Positions 1-8,571 are shown, counted from the first letter of the stretch. The stretch: 43,254 nucleotides of DNA from an uncultured Bacteroidales bacterium (GCA_944325505.1 CALVAJ010000017.1:1-43254), one strand, 5' to 3'. Numbers and translations are program-made. The notes: generated by a model from the sequence alone, not told the origin.

Positions 1-377
1 AATATCTTGCCGATTCTTGAAGTCTTGAATACCTTCCGTTCCGAGTGCTGGCCGATTACCGGAGTTATGCTGTCCAGTCCGACTTCGCATGCCTTTTCCG
101 CGAACCATTCATACCGGTCCGCATTCTTGGTAGGGGCTACGGCCATGTGGAGTCGGTATGGATGGCCGCCCCAGTTTTCATGGCGGCAGACGATTAGGGC
201 TTCTACCGCTTTCGGAGAGCAGGTGACTATCCGGCATTCATACATGCTTCCTGCTCCGTCTATTACGCATATGGGGTCTCCCGGTCTGTGTCTGAGTACC
301 TTGACGCAGTGTCCTGATTCCTCTTCTCCCAGCCGGCAGACTTTTCCGTCTATGTCTTGTGTATAGAAAATTTCCAT
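1..377 (-). CDS. rsmE: 16S rRNA m3U1498 methyltransferase RsmE, 5' part only
   Basis: The minus strand reads from an ATG at 377 without a stop to the window edge, giving about 125 N-terminal residues of a family normally 230-250 long. The start (MEIFYTQDIDGK), the segment SGHCVKVLRHRPGD and the stretch RLHMAVAPTKNADRYEWFAE followed by EVGLDSITPV match the PUA-like N-domain and the beginning of the SPOUT methyltransferase domain of RsmE, which methylates U1498 of 16S rRNA with S-adenosylmethionine. The C-terminal knot lies outside the window. The gene starts 6 nt after the stop of the upstream ATPase gene, so it probably shares that transcript. The identification rests on my own translation and family recall; the partial length is an effect of the window, not a truncation. 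Confidence 0.85.
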   Translation of the reverse strand, partial: MEIFYTQDIDGKVCRLGEEESGHCVKVLRHRPGDPICVIDGAGSMYECRIVTCSPKAVEALIVCRHENWGGHPYRLHMAVAPTKNADRYEWFAEKACEVGLDSITPVIGQHSERKVFKTSRIGKI

Positions 378-383
378 TTGTCG

Positions 384-1940
384 TTATGCCTCTTTGACTA
401 TCCACCGCTCGATGTTCCTGGTCTCCGAGGAGAAGTTCACACCTATGCTGTAGACTTTACGGCTGTCCTTTGCGAACGGAAGCGCGTACTGCTTATCCTC
501 TATCTGCTGCAGGGCCTGCTCCGCGCTCCCGTCCAGTTTGAACTCCATCACATACACATAGCTGTCGGTCTGCAGTACAAGGTCTATCCTGCCTCGCGAG
601 GTATGGTATTCCACCTTCGTGTATAAGCCCGCCAGGCGGAATACGATGAACAGGACGTTTTGGTAATGGAGCTCGATATCCTTTGCCAGTTCGTAAGGGC
701 AGTCCGCAAGGAATGCCTGCAGACGCTCCATGAAGCCGTCGATATCGCCCGATTTGACATCAGATATGAAGTCCCAGATCGCGAAGCCGCTCTCAGACTC
801 CTGGATCGGGGTATAGTATGGCAGAAGAAAGTTCATGAAACCTTCCTCTACTTCCCTGTTCGGGAATCCCAGCTCGAATATTCGCGGCTCGGGGATATAG
901 CCCTTGATGGTGAGGTAACCGCTCTGGTAGATGACCGGAATAGGGTTCGTTGACGCTGAGTCTATGCTGTCAAGCACATTTGAGGTGGTCTTTTCGTGGG
1001 CCATCCTGTAGAGGTCGTATTTGTGCTGTTTCAGAAGCTCGACAAGGTAGGTCGGCGTGCCTGTCTCGAACCAGTAGCTGCCGTAGGTCTTCTTGGCGAA
1101 AGTGTTGAGGATGCTGAACGGATTGTACATTCCCGGGGAATCAGGGCAGAAATGGTATCCGTCGTAGTCGGTTTTGAGTTGCTCGCAGGCCTGCCCGAAT
1201 GTCTGCCCGTTGGCAGAGGCAAGCTCCTGTATGTCCTCACTGAAGTTTTTCAGAAGTTCTTCTTCGCTTATTCCGCAGATGTCGAAATAGCGGTGGTCCC
1301 GGGACAGGTCCATCAGATTGTTCAGGTCGCTGAACACGCTTACCTTCCCGAATTTCGTCACACCGGTCAGGAGGGCGAATTTGATATGGCCGTCCTCGGA
1401 TTTCAATGCACCGTAGAATGCCTTGAGCGTACTCCTGAACGCGGCCTGTCTTTTCTCATCGCCGATAGCCTGAAGCATCGGCTTGTCATATTCATCGACG
1501 AGGATCACTACCCGTTCCCCTGTTTTCTCATGTGCCCGACGTATCACTCCGGCAAATCTTCTGGCAGGCCCGATTTCGTTCTCGTTTCTTCCATAAAGCG
1601 ACTCCCATACGGCAAGGTTCTCGTTCAGCACGCTTTCCAACGAATCTTCTGTCTCGTATTTCTGTGTATTGAGGTCAAGATGCAGAATCGGATATTGTTT
1701 CCACTCCTTTTCCAGGCCTTCCATTGCCAATCCTTTGAACAGCTCTTTCTTCCCCTGAAAATATGCCTCAAGCGTGCTCACAAGAAGGCTTTTGCCGAAC
1801 CTCCGTGGCCGGCTCAGGAAATAGTAGCTTCCGGTCTTGACCAACTGGTAGACCAGAGCTGTCTTGTCTATGTAACAGTATCCGTCCTTGCGGATCTTCT
1901 CGAAATTCTGTATCCCTACCGGGTAAAGTTTTCCGTCCAT
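384..1940 (-). CDS. AAA-ATPase / PD-(D/E)XK nuclease fusion (DUF1703 type), copy 1
   Basis: A 518-residue protein. The N-terminal AAA-ATPase-like domain opens with YPVGIQNFEKIRKDGYCYID, has a P-loop-like RPRRFGKS at about 44-51 and a Walker B-like VDEYDKP at about 148-154. The C-terminal PD-(D/E)XK nuclease-like domain shows GRID (D453) and EFK (E466, K468). Proteins of this kind are abundant and variable in copy in gut Bacteroidales; their biological role is unknown, with mobility or conflict functions suggested. A closely related copy lies at 36038-37585 in the opposite orientation. On the minus strand a TATATTTG box (1966-1973) lies about 25 nt upstream of the start and fits a Bacteroidota -7 element. 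The gene is followed directly by rsmE. Confidence 0.88.
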   Translation of the reverse strand: MDGKLYPVGIQNFEKIRKDGYCYIDKTALVYQLVKTGSYYFLSRPRRFGKSLLVSTLEAYFQGKKELFKGLAMEGLEKEWKQYPILHLDLNTQKYETEDSLESVLNENLAVWESLYGRNENEIGPARRFAGVIRRAHEKTGERVVILVDEYDKPMLQAIGDEKRQAAFRSTLKAFYGALKSEDGHIKFALLTGVTKFGKVSVFSDLNNLMDLSRDHRYFDICGISEEELLKNFSEDIQELASANGQTFGQACEQLKTDYDGYHFCPDSPGMYNPFSILNTFAKKTYGSYWFETGTPTYLVELLKQHKYDLYRMAHEKTTSNVLDSIDSASTNPIPVIYQSGYLTIKGYIPEPRIFELGFPNREVEEGFMNFLLPYYTPIQESESGFAIWDFISDVKSGDIDGFMERLQAFLADCPYELAKDIELHYQNVLFIVFRLAGLYTKVEYHTSRGRIDLVLQTDSYVYVMEFKLDGSAEQALQQIEDKQYALPFAKDSRKVYSIGVNFSSETRNIERWIVKEA

Positions 1941-1995
1941 AATGTCGCGACTATTATCCGAAGGCCAAATATACGCTAAATTTTCCTGTTACATA

Positions 1996-2024
1996 TTGGA
2001 TTGTCAATTAAAACACTACCTTTG
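1996..2024 (+). promoter_or_regulatory. Promoter of the DEAD-box helicase operon
   Basis: TTG at 1996-1998 and TACCTTTG at 2017-2024 are 18 nt apart, matching the Bacteroidota -33/-7 pattern. The -7 box lies about 30 nt before the helicase ATG. Confidence 0.6.
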
Positions 2025-2054
2025 CGCCGGAATTATTGGAGTAAAATTTTATAG

Positions 2055-3773
2055 ATGAAGACATTTGAAGAACTCGGCGTGTCGGAGGAGATACGCCGTG
2101 CGATTGAAGAGATGGGGTACGCCTACCCTATGCCGGTGCAGGAAGAGGTCATACCGTACCTTCTGGAGGACGGTCATGATGTGGTGGCGCTGGCCCAGAC
2201 AGGAACAGGAAAGACAGCGGCGTTCGGGCTTCCGCTGATCCAGAAGACGGATGTCGGTGACAATCATCCGCAGTCGCTTATCCTCTGCCCGACAAGGGAA
2301 CTGTGCCTGCAGATTGCCGGTGACCTGAATGACTATTCGAAATATGTGGACGGGCTGAAGGTCCTGCCGGTTTATGGAGGATCATCCATCGAGAGCCAGA
2401 TCAGGGCGCTGAAAGCCGGGGTGCATATCATCGTGGCAACACCGGGGCGTCTGCTTGACCTGATGGAGCGCAAGACGGTGTCCCTCGCTACGATCAGGAA
2501 TGTGGTGATGGACGAGGCTGACGAGATGCTGAACATGGGGTTCACAGAGGATATCAACGCCATCCTGGCGGATGTTCCCCAGGAGAGGAATACCCTGCTG
2601 TTCTCGGCCACGATGAGCGACGAGATAGCCAGGATTTCCAAGAATTATCTGCATGATGCCAAGGAGATTACCATCGGACGCAGGAACGAGGGCACCGCGA
2701 ATGTGAAGCATATTGTCTATATGGTCCACGCCAAGGACAAATACGAGACGCTCAAGAGGATTGTGGACTACAATCCCAAGATATACGGAATCATCTTCTG
2801 CCGTACCAAGCGGGAGACCCAGGAGATTGCCGACCAGCTGATGCAGGAAGGCTACAATGCCGATTCTCTCCACGGGGACCTTTCCCAGGCGCAGCGCGAC
2901 CTGGTGATGCAGAAGTTCCGCATCAGGAATCTCCAGCTGCTGGTCGCCACTGATGTCGCGGCCCGAGGCCTGGATGTGGATGACCTTACCCATATCATAA
3001 ATTACGGACTGCCGGATGACACGGAGAGCTATACCCACCGGAGCGGAAGGACAGGCCGTGCAGGAAAGACTGGAACATCCATAGCGATAATAAACCTGAA
3101 GGAGCGCAGCAAGGTCCGTGCAATCGAGAAGGCCATCGGTAAGCAGTTCGAAATAGGAGAGATGCCTACGGCATGGCAGATTTGCAAGAAGCAGCTGTTC
3201 AAGGTGATAGACGATCTCGAGAAAGTGAAAGTCAATGAGGAGGAGATCAACGAGTTCATGCCTGAAATCTACCGTAAGCTGGACTGGCTGGACAAGGAAG
3301 ACCTTATCAAGAGGGTCGTGTCCCATGAATTCAACCGGTTCTTCGAGTACTACCGTGACAAGGACGATATAGAGACTGTGTCCGACTCCAGGAAAGGACG
3401 GGACAAGGAGGAGAAGAAAGGTTCCCGTAAGGCGGAGGAAGGTTATGTCAGGCTGCATATCAACCTCGGAAAGATCGACCATTTCAATTTGAAGGGGCTT
3501 ATGGCCATGCTCAATGACAATACACGCAGACGGGTGGATGTCGGCCGTGTGGACCTGATGAAGAAATTCTCTTTCTTCGAGGTGGACGAAAAAGAGACGG
3601 AAAATGTACTCAAGGCATTCCGCGGACTGACATGGAACGGACGGAAAGTAGTGGTAGAAGTGGCCCAGGAGGATCCTAAAGGAGGAGATGAAGAGGAGGA
3701 TTACGGTAAGAAGTCCAGGAAACGCCGCGACCGCTCCGGCAGGTCAGGCCGCTCCTCCCGCCGCAGACGCTGA
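2055..3773 (+). CDS. DEAD-box ATP-dependent RNA helicase with DbpA-like C-terminal domain
   Basis: A 572-residue superfamily 2 RNA helicase. Visible motifs are a Q-motif region (PMPVQEEVIP), Walker A AQTGTGKT (47-54), PTREL (80-84), DEAD (153-156), SAT (184-186), ARGLDV and the arginine-finger motif HRSGRTGRAG. A C-terminal DbpA-type RNA-binding domain follows at about 460-540, then a basic tail rich in Arg, Ser and Lys. This architecture is that of the DeaD/CsdA group, which remodels structured RNA in ribosome assembly, mRNA decay and cold adaptation. It leads an operon: the phosphodiesterase gene begins 2 nt after its stop, and radA follows. The ATG at 2055 fits the promoter spacing. I leave the symbol open because deaD, csdA and dbpA cannot be separated on this evidence. 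Confidence 0.95.
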   Translation: MKTFEELGVSEEIRRAIEEMGYAYPMPVQEEVIPYLLEDGHDVVALAQTGTGKTAAFGLPLIQKTDVGDNHPQSLILCPTRELCLQIAGDLNDYSKYVDGLKVLPVYGGSSIESQIRALKAGVHIIVATPGRLLDLMERKTVSLATIRNVVMDEADEMLNMGFTEDINAILADVPQERNTLLFSATMSDEIARISKNYLHDAKEITIGRRNEGTANVKHIVYMVHAKDKYETLKRIVDYNPKIYGIIFCRTKRETQEIADQLMQEGYNADSLHGDLSQAQRDLVMQKFRIRNLQLLVATDVAARGLDVDDLTHIINYGLPDDTESYTHRSGRTGRAGKTGTSIAIINLKERSKVRAIEKAIGKQFEIGEMPTAWQICKKQLFKVIDDLEKVKVNEEEINEFMPEIYRKLDWLDKEDLIKRVVSHEFNRFFEYYRDKDDIETVSDSRKGRDKEEKKGSRKAEEGYVRLHINLGKIDHFNLKGLMAMLNDNTRRRVDVGRVDLMKKFSFFEVDEKETENVLKAFRGLTWNGRKVVVEVAQEDPKGGDEEEDYGKKSRKRRDRSGRSGRSSRRRR

Positions 3774-3775
3774 TC

Positions 3776-4267
3776 ATGTATATAGGATTGATTTCAGACA
3801 CGCACGGCACTTTCGACGAGCCGTTCATGGATTTCCTGCAGCCGGTCGACGAGATCTGGCATGCGGGGGATTTCGGCTCTCTTGAGACTGCGCAGAGAAT
3901 AGCCGCATTCAAGCCCCTGAAAGGTGTCTACGGAAATATAGACGGGTATGATGTCCGGATGGAGTACCCTCAGTTTCAGTTGTTTGAATGCTCCGGAATG
4001 AAAGTCCTGATGACCCATATCGGCGGGTACCCCGGAAGATATGACCCCCGGGCCCGGGCTATGATCGATGAGCACCACCCGGACATTTTCGTCTGCGGAC
4101 ATTCGCATATACTCCGGGTGATGCCTGACAGGAAACGGAATATGATGGTGATCAACCCGGGGGCAGCCGGTAAATACGGCTTCCATACGGTGCGGACGGC
4201 ACTGAGGTTCCATATCGACAATGGAGATATCCACGATATGGAAGTATTTGAACTGGACAAGAAGTGA
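3776..4267 (+). CDS. YfcE/MJ0936-type metallophosphoesterase
   Basis: A 163-residue calcineurin-like phosphoesterase of the small YfcE/MJ0936 class. Metal-binding motifs appear in order: SDTHG near the N-terminus (D-x-H), HAGDFGS (GD), YGNIDGYD (the GN-x-D motif), THIGGYPGRY and CGHSH, then NPGAAG. Such enzymes are Mn2+-dependent phosphodiesterases acting on model substrates; the physiological substrate is usually unknown. The length is normal. It lies between the RNA helicase (2-nt gap) and radA; the stop codon region overlaps the possible GTG start of radA, so the three are almost certainly co-transcribed. The ATG at 3776 is the natural start because the DTHG motif falls within the first ten residues. 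Confidence 0.92.
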   Translation: MYIGLISDTHGTFDEPFMDFLQPVDEIWHAGDFGSLETAQRIAAFKPLKGVYGNIDGYDVRMEYPQFQLFECSGMKVLMTHIGGYPGRYDPRARAMIDEHHPDIFVCGHSHILRVMPDRKRNMMVINPGAAGKYGFHTVRTALRFHIDNGDIHDMEVFELDKK

Positions 4268-4290
4268 TTGTCATAGAAAACAGAAGCGAT

Positions 4291-5667
4291 ATGCCGAATA
4301 TCAAACAGAAGACCGTGTGGTTCTGCACGTCGTGCGGAAACGAGAGCCCGAAATGGATGGGGCGTTGCCCCGCATGCGGGGAGTGGAATACTATGGTGGA
4401 GGAGAAAGTGGCTGTCGGCAAATCTTCGGGATCAGTCCGGCAGCAGGGGTTTTCCGTGCCGGGAGCGGGTCAGAAACCGGTACCCCTTGCCGAGATCGAT
4501 TCGACGGCTGAAGTCCGGATTTCATTGGACAATGCGGAAATGGACCGAATCCTCGGCGGCGGTCTGGTAGAAGGGTCGCTGGTGCTGATAGGAGGGGAGC
4601 CCGGGATAGGAAAGTCTACCCTTTCACTGCAGATCCCGCTTCATTGCAAAGGGCTCAAGACCTTGTATGTGACGGGGGAGGAGAGTGCCCGCCAGGTGAA
4701 GCTCAGGGCGGCAAGGCTCGGTGGGGACGGATCGGATTGCCTGATTTTCAGTGAAACACTGATGGAGAATATAATTCCGGAGGCACGCAAGGTCTCTCCG
4801 GATCTTATGGTGGTGGATTCCGTGCAGACCATGTATACCCAGACCATAGATTCGTCTCCGGGATCGGTGTCACAGATCAAGGAGACGGCGGCGCTGTTGC
4901 TGAGATTTGCCAAGGAGACCGGTATTCCGGTGATTCTTATAGGACATATCACCAAAGAGGGAAGTATAGCCGGTCCCAAGATACTGGAACATATAGTGGA
5001 TGTGGTCCTGCAGTTCGAGGGTGACAGCAGAGGTACTTACAGGCTTCTGCGGAGCATAAAGAACAGGTTCGGCTCTACTTCGGAACTTGCCGTGTTCGAG
5101 ATGACCGGAAAGGGTCTGCGAGAAGTGAGCAACCCTTCAGAAATGCTTATCCCGATGCATGGGGAAGGACTCAGCGGGGTCGCCGTGAGCGCGATGCTGG
5201 ACGGGACGAGGCCTTTCCTGATTGAGGTACAGGCTCTTGTGAGTTCTGCAGCATACGGAACGCCGCAGCGTTCGGCTACGGGATTTGATGTCCGTAGGCT
5301 GAACATGCTTCTGGCCGTGCTTGAAAAGAGGGCGGGGTTCAAGCTCGGGGTGAAGGATGTTTTCCTGAATATGGCCGGGGGGCTCAGGGTGAACGACCCG
5401 GCATGTGACCTTGCCGTAGTGTGTGCCGTGCTTTCGTCCAATTTCGATTTCGCCATACCGCCGGATACCTGTTTTGCTGGAGAAGTGGGCCTTAGCGGGG
5501 AAATCCGTCCTGTATCCCAGACCGACCGCCGTGTCATCGAGGCCCAACGGCTCGGTTTCAAACGGATTTATGTGTCGCCTTTCGGCCCGACCGAGAATAT
5601 GCCTTCCGGTATTGAGGTGGTCCGTGTGGCTGATATACCGGCCCTGTGCAGGTCGCTGTTCAAGTGA
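4291..5667 (+). CDS. radA: DNA repair ATPase RadA
   Basis: A 458-residue RadA (Sms), the bacterial RecA paralogue that drives branch migration during recombination. It shows the N-terminal C4 zinc finger (C12, C15, C26, C29), Walker A GGEPGIGKST (101-110), VVDSVQTM as Walker B, the RadA-specific KNRFG motif (257-261), and a C-terminal Lon-protease-like domain. Length is typical. I chose the ATG at 4291 because the protein then begins MPNIKQKTVWFC, as RadA proteins do; an in-frame GTG at 4264 would add nine residues and overlap the preceding gene by 4 nt. It is the last gene of the helicase-phosphodiesterase-radA operon and is followed by a structured spacer. Confidence 0.96.
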   Translation: MPNIKQKTVWFCTSCGNESPKWMGRCPACGEWNTMVEEKVAVGKSSGSVRQQGFSVPGAGQKPVPLAEIDSTAEVRISLDNAEMDRILGGGLVEGSLVLIGGEPGIGKSTLSLQIPLHCKGLKTLYVTGEESARQVKLRAARLGGDGSDCLIFSETLMENIIPEARKVSPDLMVVDSVQTMYTQTIDSSPGSVSQIKETAALLLRFAKETGIPVILIGHITKEGSIAGPKILEHIVDVVLQFEGDSRGTYRLLRSIKNRFGSTSELAVFEMTGKGLREVSNPSEMLIPMHGEGLSGVAVSAMLDGTRPFLIEVQALVSSAAYGTPQRSATGFDVRRLNMLLAVLEKRAGFKLGVKDVFLNMAGGLRVNDPACDLAVVCAVLSSNFDFAIPPDTCFAGEVGLSGEIRPVSQTDRRVIEAQRLGFKRIYVSPFGPTENMPSGIEVVRVADIPALCRSLFK

Positions 5668-5949
5668 ACAGGGAGCCAAAAGGGTAATTTCTACGTTCCG
5701 CCTGATTCGAAAATCCTCATGTACGACAGTACACTGCGGTTTTCTCATCTGCGCAAGCCTTGAAATTCCACCTTTTGGCTCACCTCTTCACCTCACACCT
5801 CCCAGTCGCTTGCGCGACAGCCCCGGTGGGGCATGCGGCTCCGCTTCGCTCCGCCGGCACCTGCGCTGCTTCGATTCCCTCACGGAAATCTCGCTAACGC
5901 TTCGGTGCGGCCCTGAAGGGCCCTGTTAATGTTCAAATAATTTTATATC
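5668..5949. repeat. Structured intergenic spacer with 11-bp inverted repeat
   Basis: No gene is visible here. GAGCCAAAAGG at 5673-5683 is perfectly inverted at 5771-5781, and the similarity extends a few bases inward with a one-base slip. The centre and right part are GC-rich and contain a small hairpin GGCCC-TGAA-GGGCC at 5909-5922. The first arm lies 5 nt after the radA stop, so transcripts could fold into a long stem, and the segment may act as terminator or be an extragenic repeat element. Only one copy is visible in the window. Confidence 0.5.
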
Positions 5950-6609
5950 ATGACTGGAAAGAAAATAAACCTTGATCTGCTGTCGGTGCTTTTTGCGCTG
6001 GCTGTCATTGCCGTTTTTGTGCTTATAGTGACACTTACCGGAAAGAAAGCCGGCAAACCGGACCCGGAACTGACTTTTACCGGGCAGGAAATATCGTTGA
6101 TACAGTCTGCAGACTCTCTGATGCGGGTATTGACTGTCAATGATTCTACGGATCTGGCTCTTCTTCGGAGCAAGACCTCGGAACTTTCGGGGGCTGACCT
6201 TGCCTCCCCTCTTTTCACTAAGCTTTCCCGTCTGATGGTCTCCACGATGCTTGACTCCACACAGGCAGGAGTAGGTATAGCCGGTCCGCAAGTCGGCATC
6301 CTGAAAAGAGTCGTCGCGGTGCAGCGTTTCGACAAGGAAGGAGAGCCTGTCGAGGTGTACCCTAATGTCAGGATTGAATCCTTTTCAGGGGAGCCTGTTC
6401 CCGGACGAGAGGGATGTCTCTCGATCCCGGGATATTACGGAGTGGTAAAGAGGTATCCGCAGATAGTCGTCACATATACGGATACATTGACTTTCAGGCC
6501 TGTAGCCGATACTGTCCGGGGCTTTACCGCCGTTATCTTCCAGCACGAGACCGACCACCTGAACGGCATCCTCTACACCGACCGCGCCGACAGCGTGTTT
6601 GTTGAGTAG
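5950..6609 (+). CDS. Membrane-anchored peptide deformylase-like protein
   Basis: A 219-residue protein with a hydrophobic segment at about 10-30 after a short basic start, a linker, and a peptide deformylase domain. The three metal and substrate motifs are present: GVGIAGPQVG (107-116; the usual AAPQ is AGPQ), EGCLS (154-158, metal ligand C156) and HETDH (199-203). Peptide deformylase removes the formyl group from N-terminal Met of nascent proteins in the cytosol. Housekeeping versions are about 165-190 residues and lack a membrane anchor, so this is probably a second, specialised deformylase; which side of the membrane it faces cannot be told with confidence, but the single hydrophobic segment with basic residues at the N-terminus fits export of the catalytic domain. 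It stands alone between a repeat spacer and a convergent ATPase gene. Confidence 0.9.
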   Translation: MTGKKINLDLLSVLFALAVIAVFVLIVTLTGKKAGKPDPELTFTGQEISLIQSADSLMRVLTVNDSTDLALLRSKTSELSGADLASPLFTKLSRLMVSTMLDSTQAGVGIAGPQVGILKRVVAVQRFDKEGEPVEVYPNVRIESFSGEPVPGREGCLSIPGYYGVVKRYPQIVVTYTDTLTFRPVADTVRGFTAVIFQHETDHLNGILYTDRADSVFVE

Positions 6610-6855
6610 GGCGGTGTGTTATAATTGCAAAATGCAGCGTTATTATCAGGATTCGGGCTAAGTCATTTACAGAAGCAAACTCCTGTCGCCCTCACCCTCA
6701 ATGCCTTGCATTTTATCAATTCTTACATACCTTAAGAGCGTACTCCAGAATTTTACCATTTTGACACACTCCCAGTTTACACATGACCCGTTTTCACTAT
6801 CTTTTTAGCCAGGAAGCGAAAAAGTCGTCATAGGGACTTGCAGATGCATCGTCGT

Positions 6856-8061
6856 CTAATAAAGGAAACCGAACAGCCAAAGTGGAATCCGGCTGCCGGA
6901 GCCGACTTCGGTGTCGTCCACTGCCAGGTAGCTGTCCGGGAGATCGGCGATCTGTTCAAAGGTCTTTCCCTTACCGCCAACTTCAAAGAGGTACCTGTCA
7001 TCGATAAAGAAGTCTCCCTGCTTGGGGTAATGGACATCGTGCAGTACGCGCAGCTGGCTGATGAAGAATGTCTCACGCTCGTTTCCCTTGTCCACTTTCG
7101 GGCACAGAGCGTGCATCAGGTTGGGGTTGCCGAGGAAAATCTTGTCCGGCTTGGTGAGGGACTTGTAATTCTTGGTCTTTGCTGTGAGCAGGGCAAGGAC
7201 CTGAGCTTTGTCGAGGGCGTAGAGCATCTTGAGCCCAGATTCGTTGTCTGTAGAGAGTTGCCGCCAGAGTGCCGACATATTGGGCTCGAATGGGACGTGC
7301 TCGCTGATTATCATCAGGAGTTTCTTCGCCTTTTGGAGTGTCTCATAGGTTACATTCTCTACGGCAGGAAGGTCGGAATCAATGACCACAGTGACGGTTT
7401 CACGCAGTCTTGAAGGAAAATCTTCCAGTGATTCACGATAGAAGGGATAGTATCCGTGGGAGAGGTATGCTTCAAAGAGAGGAGCTACCTTGATGCTTGC
7501 GACGATGTCCATCGCTTTCTTTACATGGTGCTCTAAAATGTCATCCAGCGGAATCACCTCTGTCTTGAAGATGCCTTCCAATTCCAGGTATTCACGGAAT
7601 GAAAGACCGTACAGGGTGTATGGAGTCTGGCGACGGGACATATCTACGGTTGCATTGTCGAGGACCAGCAGGGAACTGCTGGTGTACACGATGCTTATAT
7701 CCGGGTAGTCATCGTAGATGTTTTTCAGTGCCTGGGACCATCCTTCGTAACGATGCACTTCATCCAGATAGAGCCGGGAAATGCCGTGGCGGTACGCCCA
7801 ATCGACGAGATCCATCAGGCTATGTGTGGCAAACCATAGATTGTCCAGCGAAGCATAGAGTGTCTGGTCTATGTCCTCGTAGCTTTCCAGGATATGCTGG
7901 AGAAGCAGAGTGGTCTTCCCGACACCTCTGGCCCCTTTGATGCTGATGATACGCGCTTTCCAGTTGATCTGGCTGTATAGGTAACGCTTGAAGCGCAGGT
8001 CAATCTTCGCGATTTTGCGGTGATAGCTGTCGTATAGCGGCTGAAGTTCTACTTGTTCCAT
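6856..8061 (-). CDS. AAA_14 ATPase with DUF4143 C-terminal domain, A
   Basis: A 401-residue protein. Walker A is GARGVGKT (43-50), Walker B is LYLDEVHRYEGW (D100, E101), followed by YTSSSLLVLD. The C-terminal DUF4143 region ends in a reduced PD-(D/E)XK-like core, GDFFIDDRYLFEVGGK. The family is common in Bacteroidales and archaea; function is not established. It is separated from neighbours on both sides by spacers of more than 240 nt, and is convergent with the deformylase gene. A TATCTTTG -7-like box on the minus strand (8087-8094) lies 25 nt upstream of the start, and an inverted repeat sits where the -33 element would be. Confidence 0.9.
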   Translation of the reverse strand: MEQVELQPLYDSYHRKIAKIDLRFKRYLYSQINWKARIISIKGARGVGKTTLLLQHILESYEDIDQTLYASLDNLWFATHSLMDLVDWAYRHGISRLYLDEVHRYEGWSQALKNIYDDYPDISIVYTSSSLLVLDNATVDMSRRQTPYTLYGLSFREYLELEGIFKTEVIPLDDILEHHVKKAMDIVASIKVAPLFEAYLSHGYYPFYRESLEDFPSRLRETVTVVIDSDLPAVENVTYETLQKAKKLLMIISEHVPFEPNMSALWRQLSTDNESGLKMLYALDKAQVLALLTAKTKNYKSLTKPDKIFLGNPNLMHALCPKVDKGNERETFFISQLRVLHDVHYPKQGDFFIDDRYLFEVGGKGKTFEQIADLPDSYLAVDDTEVGSGSRIPLWLFGFLY

Positions 8062-8110
8062 GACAATAAATGATTTGTTTACAGAACAAAGATAGTGTTT
8101 TATGCTTTAA

Positions 8111-8138
8111 ACCATAAAAATTTCTAAAAATTTATGGT
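8111..8138. promoter_or_regulatory. Inverted repeat over the ATPase A promoter, candidate operator
   Basis: ACCATAAA at 8111-8118 and TTTATGGT at 8131-8138 form a perfect 8-bp inverted repeat with a 12-nt AT-rich spacer. It lies just upstream of the TATCTTTG -7-like box (minus strand, 8087-8094), where a regulator would control the ATPase gene. No regulator gene is adjacent, so the function is inferred. Confidence 0.4.
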
Positions 8139-8360
8139 TGTAACCGAATAGAGAGAACTGAGGGGCGTTTTAGGAAAGTTGCTGTGAATTTATTATAGAA
8201 ATCATACTCATTCCGGCAGTCATATATATCCATATAGACCGTACAAGTAGAGATGGCAGATTGAACTTTTTTTCAAGTGGATCAAGCTACATCTGCAAAG
8301 TTACTTATGGAATTCCGTCCCGATACGGAATAAACATTTCTTGAATGGTAATTTTCGGTA

Positions 8361-8534
8361 ATGCCGGAGATTTCATCCAATGCGGTCGGCATCACCGGCT
8401 CCACAGGGCGCATCACCGGAGAACACCTGCACATTACATGCAGGCGCAACGGAAAGTATGTGGATCCGACAGAGATTTTCGGTTACATAAAAACAACGCG
8501 GGAGAAATGCGTGGCGGCATTGGCGGAAATGTAA
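8361..8534 (+). pseudogene. C-terminal fragment of an M23-type peptidase
   Basis: A 57-residue frame opens at ATG 8361, with a TAA in frame 12 nt before it. It contains VGITGSTGRITGEHLHITCR followed by NGKYVDPTEIFGYI. The TG-x-x-TG-x-HLH pattern is the last catalytic motif of M23 zinc metallopeptidases (lysostaphin/LytM fold), and the following N-G-K-x-V-D-P matches their C-terminus. The upstream part with the first zinc ligands is missing, so it cannot be an active peptidase. In Bacteroidales such M23 proteins often belong to conjugative elements, so this may be a scar of a lost mobile element. A short real gene is possible but less likely. Confidence 0.55.
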
Positions 8535-8549
8535 ATTTCCATAACTTTG
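8520..8549 (+). promoter_or_regulatory. Promoter of the YdeI-like gene
   Basis: TTG at 8520-8522 and TAACTTTG at 8542-8549 are 19 nt apart, matching the Bacteroidota promoter pattern. The -7 box is 22 nt before the ATG, leaving a very short leader. Confidence 0.55.
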
Positions 8550-8571
8550 TATCTGTTTCAGAATCATATGT

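Larger units (their letters stand above)
8062..8571. other. 510-nt spacer between ATPase A and the YdeI-like gene
   Basis: This gap contains the ATPase promoter region with its inverted repeat, an unremarkable AT-rich stretch at about 8140-8300, a 7-bp hairpin (ATTCCGT and ACGGAAT around CCCGAT, 8312-8331), a short broken M23-peptidase-like reading frame (8361-8534) and the promoter of the next gene. The copy of CCGGCAGTCATAT at 8213-8225 recurs at 13245-13257. Confidence 0.6.

Noticed and set aside
996-1979. Plus-strand open frame opposite the ATPase copy 1, and its mirror at 36047-36979
   Set aside because: Both are shadows of the duplicated ATPase genes; their similarity to each other follows from the similarity of the real genes.
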